A DNA stretch of 64,000 bases from Desarmillaria ectypa (GCA_030407005.1 JAUDYN010000009.1:1302001-1366000); one strand, 5' to 3'; shown: positions 11,553 to 23,110, counted from the first letter of the stretch. Notes: generated by a model from the letters alone, not told the origin. Program-made: numbers and translations.

Positions 11553-11583
11553 TTTATACAGAGAAAAGAAACGGGTGACGTGT
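11553..11583 (-). promoter_or_regulatory. BiP promoter: TATA box and UPRE-like TGACGTG
   Basis: On the minus strand a TATA box (TGTATAAA, 11553-11560) lies about 66 bp upstream of the BiP start. About 16 bp further upstream the plus strand reads TGACGTGT (11576-11583), matching the TGACGTG core bound by Hac1/XBP1-type bZIP factors at unfolded-protein-response elements. A second CGACGTGA sits near 11598. That BiP genes are UPR targets is established; binding here is inferred. Confidence 0.5.
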
Positions 11584-11767
11584 CGCTGCGTTGGCATCGA
11601 CGTGAAAGGTACTATGTTCCCACGAAAGAGACTTCGCGCGTGACGGATTCCTGACGATTCTCGCATACTTGCCGGACAATTTACTTGTGGTGTAGACTCT
11701 GCCATATGGTACACAATACGTGCTACAGTAAATCTGCTGGAATCCCTAGAATACTAGGTCACCCTTT

Positions 11768-12532
11768 TCAGGACTCCTCGGCATTATTTTCTACGTGTCC
11801 TTTTAAGCTGGCTCTCCTCTGCAGCTCCTTCACCCCGTCGTCCAATATAAATCTCGCATACATGCGATGTGCCCATTCTGTCCATCTAGGGAGGACCTTG
11901 TTGTCACCACCAAGCACGGCGTAGTCATGCGCGCTCGAGAAACCAACAAGGACATCGTCGTTATCTCTTTCGACCGGCATATCATGTCTCCCCCCTTCCA
12001 TCAACCGCCACGGATACCCATATTTCGCGATGGTCTCGAAGAATCTAATGCTGCCCCCAGGATTATCCCAATGTGTGGTCAGCTGTGATGTCGAGCTGGG
12101 CGGTTGGACGACCTCCAGGATGCCACCAACCAGCTTGGCTCCTGGCTTCATCTCTGTTGCTTCCTTGGTGCCGTTTATCCATCCAGCCAATCTGGCCTCC
12201 AGAGTTAACAAGCGGCCATTCAAGAGCGCCTCCGCCCATATCTTTCTCGCTTCTCCGATGCTGAATGGTTCGGGAAACAGGCTGGCTGGCACGCGGGCGT
12301 AGTATGTTACAGGGGAGTCAGCGGGTACGTATGTCGGCCGGCTCGCGTCTTGCTTATTGGGTACCCAGAGATGCGATGTTGATGGCGGTGTATGTGGAGA
12401 GTATTGCTCCAACATACTTGTACATATTTGAGTGGACTTGTATATCCCGTAGGCAGTCACCACCGCCCCAAAGGCTTTGTAGCCTGTTTTTGTGATGAAA
12501 GGCATGGTTCGAGGTCCGTTGCCTACAAGCAT
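11768..12532 (-). CDS. Conserved fungal protein of unknown function (254 aa)
   Basis: A single uninterrupted frame from the ATG at 12532; an internal Met at codon 10 (MPFITKTGYKAFG) is the alternative start. The N-terminus has a moderately hydrophobic helix (AFGAVVTAYGIYKS) that could be a membrane anchor or an organelle-targeting segment. The rest is soluble, with an EARKIWAEALLNGRLLTLEARLAG helix pair and a tryptophan-rich C-terminal motif (LPRWTEWAHRMYARFILDDG). No domain is recognised. It lies head-to-head with the NatC gene across a 382-bp gap, so the two may share a promoter region. Confidence 0.75.
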   Translation of the reverse strand: MLVGNGPRTMPFITKTGYKAFGAVVTAYGIYKSTQICTSMLEQYSPHTPPSTSHLWVPNKQDASRPTYVPADSPVTYYARVPASLFPEPFSIGEARKIWAEALLNGRLLTLEARLAGWINGTKEATEMKPGAKLVGGILEVVQPPSSTSQLTTHWDNPGGSIRFFETIAKYGYPWRLMEGGRHDMPVERDNDDVLVGFSSAHDYAVLGGDNKVLPRWTEWAHRMYARFILDDGVKELQRRASLKGHVENNAEES

Positions 12533-12914
12533 TGTTAGATTTCCAATACATTAAACTCCGAAACGCAAACTGAGCAATTTAATGGGAAATTTTTCTTGAA
12601 TTGGTGGGCCCCTTAGAGCCAAGAATAATTAATCTCTGATGGAATGATGATTGCTCTGATGCACTCAATCAGGCTCCCGGCCCGGATTAGGGAGACCTTA
12701 CTTATTACCTCTTCCTTTTAGGTACCCGGCGAACCCTGTACGAAATTTCCTCTCATTCTTTTCACTGAATATCTTCTCAATACCTTCAAAAGCTCCATGT
12801 CCAACAATCCAAAAACGCGTTATTGAGTTTTGTTGTGCAACGCCCTCTACCACGTGAATAACGTCACGCTCTCCTTCCTGCCACGTCCAATCTATCTTCC
12901 TTCCCACACCCATC
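12533..12914. promoter_or_regulatory. Divergent intergenic region between the 254-aa unknown and the NatC gene
   Basis: 382 bp separate two divergent start codons (12532 minus, 12915 plus). It must hold both promoters. No clear TATA box was seen; a small chance ORF on the minus strand overlaps it. Confidence 0.4.
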
Positions 12915-13777
12915 ATGGCCTCTGAAATCATGTATCGCCAGTATATCGGCGAATCCGACCTTCCCCACGTCATGGCACTCGTGCAGAACGAGCTTAGCGA
13001 GCCATACGTTATATATACCTTTCGTTATTTCCTACATCAATGGTCAGTCCTCCGTCCCTCCAAATATCGTTACCGCAACTAATACATATCTCTATCTATC
13101 TACAGGCCTCACTTATCTTTTCTGGTAAGCCCCTCTACCCGCGAAGCACTCCAAATCCCTAACTTTGTCATCTCAGGCGTACCCTAGCGATCCGTCCAAC
13201 TCGGATCCAATAGGCGTTATAGTTTGCAAACAAAGCATGCATCGCGACATCTATAACAGAGGCTACATCGCCATGCTCAGCGTCAGCAAATCCTGGCGAA
13301 AACGTGGAATTGGTCCGTCTACATTTCCATCTCTTTTGCTATCCTCACGTGAAATTCAGATACTTAAAACCCCTACCAATTTTTTGGTGCGGTTTTCTGT
13401 TTCTCTTTAGCTAGTGCGCTCGTCCGAAACTCTATCGATGCTATGAAAGAAGACGGAGTCGAGGAGGTCCGTCTGTCGTTTATCGGCACCCCCAAACGTC
13501 ATCCTTATCAATAGCCTTTCTACAGATCGTATTGGAAACTGAGTATGATAATCATGCCGCACTTTCACTCTACGAATCCCTTGGCTTCATCCGTGAAAAA
13601 CGGCTCTATCGCTTCTACCTGAATGGCAAGGACGCTTTCCGCCTGATTCTCAGCGTTCCGCCCAGCGATAATGTTACTCCCGGCAAGGTTAGGAGAGGGA
13701 ATGCGTATGGAGCTATACAGGTGTCTGATTATACCGACGACGAGGATGATGATGACTCGAGCGTATCGGAGCGTTAA
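12915..13777 (+). CDS. mak3: N-alpha-acetyltransferase, NatC catalytic subunit (Naa30/Mak3)
   Basis: GNAT-fold enzyme that acetylates N-terminal Met followed by a hydrophobic residue, in complex with Mak10 and Mak31 at the ribosome. The ATG at 12915 starts [19 protein letters not shown]; the [17 protein letters not shown] segment is typical of Mak3. The acetyl-CoA loop is in [13 protein letters not shown] (RxxGxG/A), followed by [21 protein letters not shown] and [16 protein letters not shown], the usual Mak3 C-terminal core. The exons are separated by short introns near 13050, 13110, 13320 and 13480. The tail is acidic ([16 protein letters not shown]). No defect was seen. The gene converges on the hydrolase gene with 175 bp between stops. 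Confidence 0.9.
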
Positions 13778-13952
13778 ATTCATAGTATGCTGTTCGGGTG
13801 ACTGCTGCTTAATCTTCCTTCCTTTTGGTTTGCCTTACTTTGGTCTTACTACTATTGTTGTTACCCTTTACGATTGTAGCATTTGTATTTGTACTATAGA
13901 AATCACTACTCAGTCTTTCCCTGATAACTGCGATTGAATTGACATACGCAAG

Positions 13953-15117
13953 TCAAAGACTACCGAGGACACTACGCACGAAACTATACATATTCTCCAT
14001 GTTGCAGGAGGGATCTCTGTCGAACAAATGATCCACCCCTTCCAGCTCATCATAATGTACACGAGCGTCAGGTCCAGCAGCTGCAACAACGTCTCTGGCC
14101 TGTCGGACAGGGACCTTATCGTCAATGTCCCCATGAATGATATACGTTGGCGGTAGCGAAAATTCGCCAGACTTGAGAGCGGGAGCGATACCATACGCCG
14201 AGGGTTCAATCGACTCGCCCGCCAACAGAAGATCCGCCAGGATCCCTCTAATAACAAAGTCAAAAGCTACCCAAGGCAAAGATATAGAAGGCGACAACGT
14301 ACTCTTGTATCATATAAGAATAGAACACGTCCCTCGGGCTATCCAATGCAGATGATGCCATCTTCTTGCCTTTATGATCAAGGAACGATCCGAGCTCCTC
14401 CTTATCTATGATACGTTTATAATATGATACCGGGTACTGCTTCGTCGTCCAGAATGGATCCAATAAATCTGTAATAGGATAGAACGCTGCGATACCTTTG
14501 ACACGCCCCTTCTCAGGCGGGTCGAGCCCACTCGCCTTGAACCCAATACCCGTGCCACATAACAGCGACAACCACCCACCAGCAGAGCTCCCGCTGAGAA
14601 TGAGCCTGTTGGGATCAATGCGGTTCCCTGTAGTAGAGGCGAACTCGGGCGTGAAGAGAAAGTCGATAGCAGCTTTGCAGTCCGAGAGAATGGCTGGAAA
14701 CTTGACTTGGGGTGCTAAGCGGTAGTCTGCAGAGATGAAGCAGAGATTGTGGGACGAAGAGGAACGGAGCTGGTGAGGTGAGGCAGCTGGGAGATATATG
14801 AGTGACTGACACTAACGGTCTTGATTATAGGTGAATCTGACCTTTCCGAGTTCCCTAGACGTCAGGTGTAGTGTGGTGAGCATAAATGAGCCTTTACAAG
14901 ACGCACTGACAGAGCTTACCTGCAACAATCCTCCTCCTAGTTCTCTTATCAGAATACCAAAGGGCACCAATAACGATTAAAAAAACTCACCATGCCACCA
15001 CAGAAGAATAGGCACAGGAGACTCGGGCGTAGCAGATTCCGGCACGTAAACATCCATGGCAATATCGAGGCCATCGACGTGTTTAAAAACGATTTCCAGA
15101 GGTGTCACTGAAGCCAT
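13953..15117 (-). CDS. Alpha/beta hydrolase (esterase/lipase-like)
   Basis: The ATG at 15117 starts MASVTPLEIVFKHVDG. The exon ends PVPILLWWHGGG, the HGG(G)-type oxyanion region; a DYRLAP segment follows. The nucleophile elbow GSSAGGW (near 14590) matches GxSxG of the alpha/beta-hydrolase-3 / hormone-sensitive-lipase-like group. The acid and histidine are likely the Asp in YIIHGDIDDKVPV and the His in LEGVDHLF. Short introns lie near 14990, 14840 and 14290. No signal peptide is present, so a cytosolic carboxylesterase acting on small esters is likely. The substrate cannot be read from the sequence. Confidence 0.85.
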
Positions 15118-16006
15118 AGCGAGAGCGTGAGTCGTGGACGTACTGACTGAGCACGGGCGTCTTTATTTGAAGAATTCCCGCGTTGCTAAGATAAGTTAAC
15201 ATCCATGCGAATATCCGCATTATTTCGGGAGCCCATTGCCGGCGTGAAACCAGGCGGGGTGAAAATGACGTTGTACACGGTCACCGAACCATATTGGCCA
15301 AACGGAGGCGAGCAGGAGTAGCTAGTGGAACATGGCAAAATATGAATGATCCTTGACCAAAGAAAAAGGCTGTTGCATGTTTCGAGCAGAATGGAGAGAC
15401 GACTATAATGGATAGCTCAATGTGCATGGACTGTGCCCCAGGATCACAAAGAAGAAGAAAGAAGAAAGCATCTCGGACTTTTGTGTGGAAGAGCAATTCT
15501 CCAAAAGAAGATATGGTCTGTGCACCAAAGCTCGGAGGTATATAAAGCGCATCCCGACATCCAAAAACCTTACCACTCTGGCCTTTTGGCTTAGATCAAG
15601 TGTAGTATCTGTTCTTAATAGTTTAACCACTATTACGGAGGCACCGCCTCCCGTATTGGTTATCTAATTTTTGCCGCCCTTGTCCTCTGTGCTCTGCTTG
15701 CAACATGGAGGCGTGATGACCTTGCTATTGCAGTACTCGCTTGCGTCGTCGGGGGATCCCTTTTTTTTTTAAATCTTTGCTGTGTACTTGTGAGGACTTC
15801 CAGTTGGCAGTCTTTGGGTTACAGCAAACAAATGTATTTTGAAAGTTGGAAGTTTGAATATGTGTGTTGTCTATATTGTTGTGTTATTTTAGATGACTTG
15901 TATGTGTCTGCTGGTGATTGCCATTTTGATGATGTCCTCAACTCGGTTTGTACAGTTATAATACATAGGTAAAGTGAATGTTGTACATCAATGTTAGGCA
16001 ATGAAA
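15118..16006. other. Intergenic, no gene recognised
   Basis: This contains the hydrolase 5' flank and the 3' flank of the membrane glycoprotein. An oligo-T run lies near 15762-15770. Short frames near 15420-15670 and 15800-15970 show no domain, codon structure or start context I trust. Confidence 0.45.
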
Positions 16007-18339
16007 TCAACGAAGTGTATACACTGGCGGTAGCTCATCCGGTACAAGTGTCGTTGTATCGATCTCGTCCGCCGACGGCCCATTAGTACTGTCATCCGTG
16101 TACCGCAACCCACTGTCTGTGTGTACAATAGGAAGGGTAGATGTCGACGTACCCTCTCTCGAAAGGGTCACCAGTGTATCTGGCCTTTTCAAATCGTCGG
16201 GGTCACGCCCCATGAAATTGTTGGCGAGTCCTTTCCGCGCAACATGTGTGGAGCCGTTCCGAGACGACGAGCCAGATGGAGGATTAGGGAACGAAGACGA
16301 AGACCCTGGGATAGGTAAAGGACGGGGGGCTGTCAGGATAGCAACAACAATTCAGATTACCTTCGTTGACCTGCCAGGAACTTGAACTTACTCGGCACTG
16401 CACTATGGAATTCTTCATACGCCGCAGGTTCCGATTGTTCCCTCGGTGGTGGGTTTCGAGGGACTTGAGGTAATTGTCGTCTTTTGAGATCAGAGATCGA
16501 CGGTAAATAATCGTCAGTGTCAAACGTCGTGGCACTGTGCAGAAGGTTTCGGCTCGATGGTTGGCCAGATGATTGATACGACGACGTGCCAGGGAACATG
16601 GGGGGCGACCTCGGCCCATAATCTGGAGGATAAGATGGACCATCGGACAGAATATGCCTATGCGTGCGGATTTTTCGAGGAGACGAACGGTACAAACGAA
16701 AAAACGCAGATCGTCCAGCAGGAGGGGATTCAGGTATGCTTGTGAGAAGAGGTGATGAACTAGTGCCCGAGGTGGGAGTTCTTGGCGTAGGTGGTTGAGT
16801 AGGAATGCGAACTGGGAAATTGGAAGAAGAAAAAAGAGTGATCGGTATAACCGATATTAATTCGAGAGGTGATAGAACTTACATGGATCATCATAGGTAA
16901 CATATCGATCAGGGGAAGCATACTTACCATGGGATGATACGATGGATGAGCCTATAGAGAAGCGTGACACAAGACGTCGCTCCGGCGTTGCGGAAATATC
17001 ATCATCAGAAGGTGTAGTATGAACGCTCCGCATGCGTGTGTGCTGGCCATGGGGAGAAACCACCCCGGAGAGCGAATAACCCCCGTCTACGGAGTTCCTG
17101 ACCAATACGGTACCTCTTCTCCCGGTACCAATGGCTGATGGCGGCGGGGTCACTTCCGAATAACGTTCAGATAGCAGACATACCCGAGGGAGACATCGCA
17201 CGTACATGAATCAAGATCTTTGTTTTTCCCTGGTCGCTTCCCTCGCTTGAGGAGAAAGTAGATGGTAGTCGCGATGGCTATAAGGCCTACAACTGCACCA
17301 ATCGTTCCTCCGACGATGGCCCCGGTATGATGTGACCTCCCAGAGGATCTAGTCAAACTCCCTCCAGAAGAACCAGCATGGGTGGACCGAATAATAAAAT
17401 AGTCGATATAAATAGCGGCGTCCGACAGTGCGGTCATTGTGAGAGTATGCTCTTGCTGAGGAAGAGCCCCGGACGTAAAGAACTGTTGGTTGAAAACAGT
17501 GGCGTTTTGAGCTGGAGCATTGTAGGTTTCCCCAGCGCCGTTGTCGATGGCAAATGCGGCAGAGGTCAACGTATTTGTGACGTTGTCCAACCGGCCATAA
17601 ACCGTAATAGCCGAGCCTACAGCGGTACGTTGAGAGCATGAAACGATAGAAACGAGGGAACATACCGGTGAACTGGAGTTCGAGAGAAGCACCCTTGCTG
17701 CTTGCATGGGCAGTGACATTAAGGTCCCCGTCTACACCAGTTCGCGACCAATTGCCTGCCCATTTGATATCCGAGCTGGTATCGTCAATAACATACTTGG
17801 CGGCTGGAAGAGTACCCGGGGATGGTTCATACAAGATGTAGTCGAACCATCCATACGTTCCAGATGAAGTAGCATTCGTCCTGTGACACGAGTCGACGAA
17901 ATAAACGAGTGTGTGGTTGCCATCGCTCAACTGCGAGGATGCCCATATCTGCCGGTGGTGTGCTGTCGCATTGATCTCTGGAGTATTGACCATCGTTGAC
18001 TTTCCATCCAGACTAAAAACCAAAGAACACGAGCCCCTCGGGTCGTAGTCGCCATAGACAGAGATATACGTCCCTGAAAAGTTTTAGACAGGATCATAGT
18101 ATTCCTCACACCCAGCTCACCTGTGAAATTATACGACATGGATGCACCCGTCTCATTGGAAGCGTGTATTGTTTGACAGTACTCTATCGCAGACCCGGCG
18201 GACGTCCATGAGCCGGTGTACGATATATCGGCATCCTGGTCGTCAACTATGATCAAGCCGCCATCGACACTGGACATGAGCTGGAAGGAGCGACAGTGGT
18301 GGGTAGGTAGCGAGCGAGAAGGAACAAAAGAGCGAACAT
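16007..18339 (-). CDS. Type I membrane glycoprotein with two beta-rich ectodomains (unknown ligand)
   Basis: Two tandem ectodomains of the same design: (1) VDDQDADISYTGSW..CQTIHASNETGASMSYNFTG..ISVYGDYDPRGSC, and (2) IDDTSSDIKWAGNWSRTG..LELQFTG..AITVYGRLDN. Each ends in a YFVDSC or YIDYFII-type strand. A single membrane helix (GAIVGGTIGAVVGLIAIATTIYFLL) is followed by basic RGKRPGKNK and a long Ser/Pro-rich cytosolic tail that ends LPPVYTLR. The layout is common in agaricomycete membrane proteins; a carbohydrate-binding or wall-sensing role is inference only. Several N-x-S/T sites fit glycosylation. The frame of domain 1 opens at 18277 (MSSVDGG) with no signal peptide; a good signal peptide (MFALLFLLARYLPTTVA) opens at 18339 but in another frame. 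The span given includes both. Confidence 0.75.
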
Positions 18340-19105
18340 CTTCCCTGGGACAGGAATTTTTAGTTTGATCTCGGCTCGTCGTTTCTGATCAATTGGCGCT
18401 GAGGAACGCCGATTGTTTTCGGGGAGCGTTCAATGTCCTCAAAAAGGAATGAAGTACTTGCGATGTGGTATTTTAATTCTAGATCTCTTTCGTTTTCGGA
18501 TTGATGGATGAACCTTCGATGCTGGACGTCTGGCTTGCTAGCACTGACTTGTGTGTACGCCGTTGTACATACAGGGTCCTTCCTCTGTTTCGTTTGGGAT
18601 ACTTTAGGAGGCTGCTCGGTCCAGGCCTTCAGACATGTACGTCGCATAATAAGTGATCGGGATCTGTGAAAAAGAGCGTTTGGGCTGCCTGCTTGATGCC
18701 TAGGGTAAACTAAAAGAAGGCACCAGCATCGGTTGATGGGTGATGAACTTGAGGTCGAGATCCTTTCAAAGAAGAAAAGAAAAAAAAAACAAGTCAAAGT
18801 GGCCCAGGGTACCACTGTTACGAATCTGGTCTGATGAGCGCGCCGACATCGTGATGATGGTGGCACAGTCCGAGTCAAATTAGAGCACATGCATGGACCT
18901 GGCTTGAGACACGGTGGATGGGTACCTCGGAAACATTTTAAATTGACAGCTCACAAGTTAAATCTGGGGGGAACGATATTTGACCAAGTAATAGGTAACT
19001 CGAGCTCGAACAAGATATACTTTTTAAAAATGCTATTCGAGGTCGACGTTGAGCTCAAACATTCATCATGACATCCCTTGATCCCACTTCCTGTCGGGAA
19101 CAGCG
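18340..19105. other. Intergenic region between divergent genes
   Basis: 766 bp between the glycoprotein (-) and the wax-synthase-domain gene (+). A minus-strand frame at 18360-18890 has no recognisable domain and a low-complexity run (FFFLFFF) from an oligo-A/T tract near 18780; it is treated as chance. Nothing else was recognised. Confidence 0.45.
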
Positions 19106-20374
19106 ATGACAGACGAACGTCGCCCATTTTCCTATCTGCTGCATTCGCTACTTCCCCTTCTCTTACTTGTATCCATAACAATACGACCGACGCCCTACCG
19201 ACGCCTGCTATTTCTCCCCATCTTCATCATTGCCTACTACCTCGTCTACCACACGACCACAGGCGATATCATTTCCAATCTATCCATCGGCGCGTCCATC
19301 CCACCTCTCGTCGCCAGCGCCCTCGACTACATCCTCCTCACCGAACCCCAAACCGAACTGTTCCAAACAGGACAGACTATCCCCCAGGCAGCCTTTACAG
19401 ACTTGAAATCGCGTCTTAAATGGAGTTTTTCCCTATTAACCAGCCAAAGAGGTATTGGATGGACGCACGAAGCACGTAACCTCCCGCCATCGCCGTATAC
19501 TGCTCCCACATCCCGATGGCGCTTCGTCGTCGACAGGTTAGTGCAGAGCGCCATGATGTTTATTCTTTGGGACGCTGCAGCAACCTACACGCGGTACCAA
19601 CCCTCCTTCTACATCAACGGTCCTGAAGAAACGACGTACCTAGGCAAGTGTACCTTTGTGTGGGGCTGGGCGGTGCCAGCGGTTGCAGCGTTGACGATGA
19701 ATCACGCCCTGTTCAGTGCATTGATGGTGGCATTAGGCATTTGGGACGTCCAGACGTGGAGGCCACTCTATGGGAGCTGGTTGGAAGCGTATACAGTGCG
19801 CCGGTTCTGGAGGTGTGTCGCCAAGCTGAATATTGCGATCGCTGCTGACCTTTTTTGCTTTTTTTTTTTGTTTTAGCAATACCTGGCACCAGCTCCTTCG
19901 AAGAGTGCGTTTAGTTTCTTGTATATCTCAACCTTCATAGGGTCTCTCACACCCTTATAGAACGTAACCACCCCAGGCGACCGCCTCGTCTCCCGACTTT
20001 CCCTTCCCAAAGACTCTATTCTCGCCTCATTCATCAGACTGTACATCGCGTTCTTCGTATCGGGCTGGGTTCACCACAGCTCTGACTACATGGTATTGGG
20101 ATATCATGGTGGGGCGCTCAAGTTTTTCATGTCCCAGGCGCTCTGTATCACCGCAGAGAGCGTCGTCCTCGGCTTGGGGCGGCGCTTAGGATTTGCGCGT
20201 GACCCTAATTTATTCTGGCGCATCGTCGGGTATATCTGGGTCCAAACGTGGTTCGCTATGTGCTTGCCCATGTATATTAACCCTCAAAATAGAGCGGGGG
20301 TATCAGAGGCTGGTGTTAACTCTGGAATCATCGAAGGGCTCTGGAAATGGTGGATTATTACCACCGAACAATAG
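19106..20374 (+). CDS. Wax-synthase-domain membrane protein (MBOAT-like acyltransferase)
   Basis: Polytopic membrane protein of about 390 aa. The ATG at 19106 starts MTDERRPFSYLLHSLLPLLLLV, followed by several helices. The exon 1/2 join gives RRFWSNTWHQLLRR, the wax-synthase-domain signature (donor after TTCTGGAG near 19815, acceptor TTTTAG near 19876). A second short intron near 19905 leads to NVTTPGDRLVSRL. A conserved His lies in SGWVHHSSDYM. The domain occurs in acyl-CoA transfer to long-chain alcohols and in many fungal secondary-metabolite O-acetyltransferases. No neighbouring biosynthetic cluster is present, so lipid esterification or a stand-alone acetyltransferase are both possible. 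It converges on the oxysterol-binding gene. Confidence 0.85.
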
Positions 20375-20612
20375 ATAGCTTGGATTCCAAGGACGCAAAA
20401 AAGATGTAGTCAACCGCAATTCTATTATATGGGTAAACAACCGTCCAGAAAGTTACACAAAGCTTTCCAATTACAATGCCATGGATATTTACGCTAGCAA
20501 TAGAATGTATACACCCTCCGGAATGTCTAGCCAGATGCAGGCCAAGTGTCCTGGAAGACATATGCGTCTTCCGTAGGAGGACTGATCCTGGCAATCCTCC
20601 CTAGTCGTTCAT

Positions 20613-22242
20613 CTACCAGGAAAATACGTCAGAAGCAATACTGTCAATACTGTCGAAGAAGAGCGCACAACTAGGATCGTTATCGATATGCTCAAAGTGT
20701 TTAAGTTTCCAGGCAGTCTGCGCAGCAGCTTCGTCCTTCCTCCTCTGCCTCTGATCATTCTAAAGATATCCCATCAGCAGACAGAAATAGAATAGATAAA
20801 CGGTACTACTCACCTCAATCTTCGTCTTTTCCCTACTCGCGAGGTCGAAATCGCCTTCCCTAATACCCCTCGCCACCTGATTCCACAACTTTCTGGTTTC
20901 AAACTCGCCCATCTCCCCGCCTTCCTCACCACCTATAGCAGTTATCTCCTCTTTGGGACCCGTGACGTCGTGGAACTCCTTCCCAGATCGAGGACCACCA
21001 ATAAACTTGCTAGTTGTATGCCACAGCCCTTCGATAACGTGATCTTTCCCGGCACCACCACAACCAGGTGCTGGAGTAAGAATGGCCTTAAACGAGTGAG
21101 ATTTACCGGAAAAGTAGCCTCGGCCCTTGTAATCGATTGTCGCGACGTAGTTGCCTCCGATGATATAGGTGTTTTCTGCGAGCTCGATGTAGGGCGAGCC
21201 GTACCACAAGCCGTCTATTCGTAAGCGAGGGAGCGTGATAAGATACTCTATGGGCTTTCCAGATGGGGGTGTTACGGTAAGTATGGCATGTCCGATTTGC
21301 TTGACGATAATGGAACCTCCTGCACGAACTCATACATTCAGCCAGCGACGTAAATGTAGGCTATATACACTTACCACTGAAGCTGGTCTTTTGGGCGTTG
21401 TGTCCCACAAGCTTGACACCTTTGCTCTTGTTCTGGATAACGTATGCGGTTATCGGTGGATGGTGTGAAACTTGCTCAACCAAAAGATCCGTCTGGCCAC
21501 GTCCGTTTCGATCAGGCCACTGACCGTAGAACAACCTGAATCGCCACAGGGGTCAGAAGCCGGTACGAGGAGATATCAGATGGGAAACGCGTGGACTGAC
21601 TCTCCAAGAACCGGATTCAGTGGTCTGCGAGGAGATTAATGGCTAGAGGATGAGTGATCGTTTAATGAAGGAGGCGGAGACGAATCACTTTTTCTCAGAG
21701 CCCATAGATTCATTTCGTGAGGTATACTGGCCTTTGAGGGTACTCTGTGGTAAGACAATTACTGATGGTTAGGGTTGCTAGAAACTTTAAGAATCAAGGA
21801 AGCAAGGGACGTACGACGAACCACTTCAGTACAGCAAGTGCGCGCTCCTCGTCTGTCGTCGCATCTGCAATGGCAGCAAACAGTTCTGGACGTTCACACC
21901 AGTATGCTAGTAAAAGTGTAAAAGCGAATAACAAGAATAACGCCCAGATATGTAAGTAACATGCACTGTCCCTATATTGAACCACGTACCAGGGAATTCG
22001 GTAAGGGATACGGGCGAGAGGATAAACGGCGGTGCAGTCATCGATGAGAGGTCTCCAGAAAAAGAGGCGATCCTGTATATACAACGACTGAGTCCGCCTG
22101 CAGTATGCCAGTCGATACCGCACCCACGTTTTGAGAAACGAAGTCCAGCTGCTGCGCTGGGCGGCGGGGACGGCCTAAGATACTGTTCAACAATTTTGGC
22201 AACGGCAAGCAAGGAGCATACTTCTCCGACTTGGTCAGACAT
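20613..22242 (-). CDS. Oxysterol-binding protein, short Kes1/Osh4-like
   Basis: Lipid-transfer protein exchanging sterol and PI4P between membranes. The ATG at 22242 begins MSDQ, with introns before IASFSGDLSSMTAPPFILS and again before AYWCERPELFAAI. The hallmark EQVSHHPPITAYVI lies near 21470-21430, preceded by PLNPVLGELFYGQWPDRNG. The C-terminal half holds LWYGSPYIELAENTYII, the DYKGRGYFSGKSHSFKA strand and an acidic-basic tail ending DSIASDVFSW. There is no PH or ankyrin domain, so it belongs to the short ORP class acting at Golgi/ER membranes. All exons joined in frame where tested. Confidence 0.9.
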
Positions 22243-22780
22243 GACAGCGGTGTCGTGGTGGTGGTGGTGGTAGTGGCGTGAGTTGGAGGTAGGTAGATGG
22301 TTGATCAGGTTGCCGATTTTGGCAACCCCTGCTATTACGTCATGCGTTGACGGTGGGTCCCTGCTACTATCGTCTGCGACAAGGTCGGCAGCCCTCGAGA
22401 CTCAGAAAAGGATTTTCTAAGATACCTGAACAAGACTTTCAGGTATGCAGTAACACCTGGATATCAGCTGCAGAGTCACTAGACTCATGGTTTGCCTTCG
22501 CAGTTTTACTTCCTTCTGTTTGTATATATATGTTCATCGGGATAGATAGCCACCATAAAACCTCAGTTGATTTTCATTAGTATTGTCTTTCCGAAACATA
22601 GTGGAGATTCAAAGTACTATAGTACTCAAGTTCGCGATTTACGGCCTGCAATGATAGCAAACTTTCGGTTGCCTTTGTGCGAGAACTGGGTTTGGGCACT
22701 TGTTATTCAACAGTTTGAGAATAATTACGGGATCAGTGAGTTTTCTGTCGCTGGAATGATGGTGAATTGCCATTATATAT
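22243..22780. other. Intergenic, with a short GTG/GTA run
   Basis: An imperfect GTG-type trinucleotide tract at 22251-22275 lies just upstream of the oxysterol-binding start, so in its 5' UTR or promoter. Beyond it I see no gene, repeat or RNA. Confidence 0.4.
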
Positions 22781-23110
22781 CTAATGGCAGGGAGTCAAAC
22801 CCAGGTCACATGCCTTGGTTACCCCAGCGATAGTGCAGGCAAACACACAAATATCTCTTGCAGTAATGCGCTCATGCATGCACTTCTTCATGTCTATAAC
22901 TTCAGACCATCCATTGTACTGTCCCTCTAGTATGAGCAAACAACCAAAATCCGCCAGGCGACAATGATAGTCGTTATCCACGAGGATATATGGATGTCAA
23001 GATTGTGTTAGATAACACAGACCTCGTAGATGCTTACGCTTCCAAGGTCAGCATGTATTATAGGCGGATCGTGACCATGGAGGTATTCAATATAGGTAGC
23101 AATATCCACA
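22781..23110 (-). pseudogene. Protein-kinase relic (catalytic loop and DFG region)
   Basis: On the minus strand, 23108-23044 reads VDIATYIEYLHGHDPPIIHADL, a kinase alpha-E helix plus catalytic loop with HADL in place of HRDL. About 70 bp further, ILVDNDYHCRLADFG (near 22990-22940) continues with the metal-binding Asn-equivalent region and DFG, then a degenerate TARDICVFACTIAGV resembling DIYAFACT of the F helix. The join would need an intron, and a GTAAGC donor is present, but no AG acceptor occurs before ILVDND; stops interrupt both sides and no N-lobe was found. It is therefore a decayed fragment of the tyrosine-kinase-like families expanded in agaricomycetes. Confidence 0.65.

Noticed and set aside
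18360..18890. 176-codon minus-strand ORF
   Set aside because: It contains a Phe-rich run from an oligo-A tract, has no domain, and lies in the promoter interval between two real genes.
19106..22242. Secondary-metabolite cluster around the wax-synthase-domain gene
   Set aside because: No terpene synthase, PKS, NRPS or P450 gene lies nearby; its neighbours are a lipid-transfer protein and a membrane glycoprotein.
22781..22840. tRNA-like sequence on the minus strand (ACCTGGGTTTGACTCCC, B-box-like)
   Set aside because: It is part of the kinase-relic reading frame, has no matching A box, acceptor stem or anticodon arm, and the box has a mismatch.
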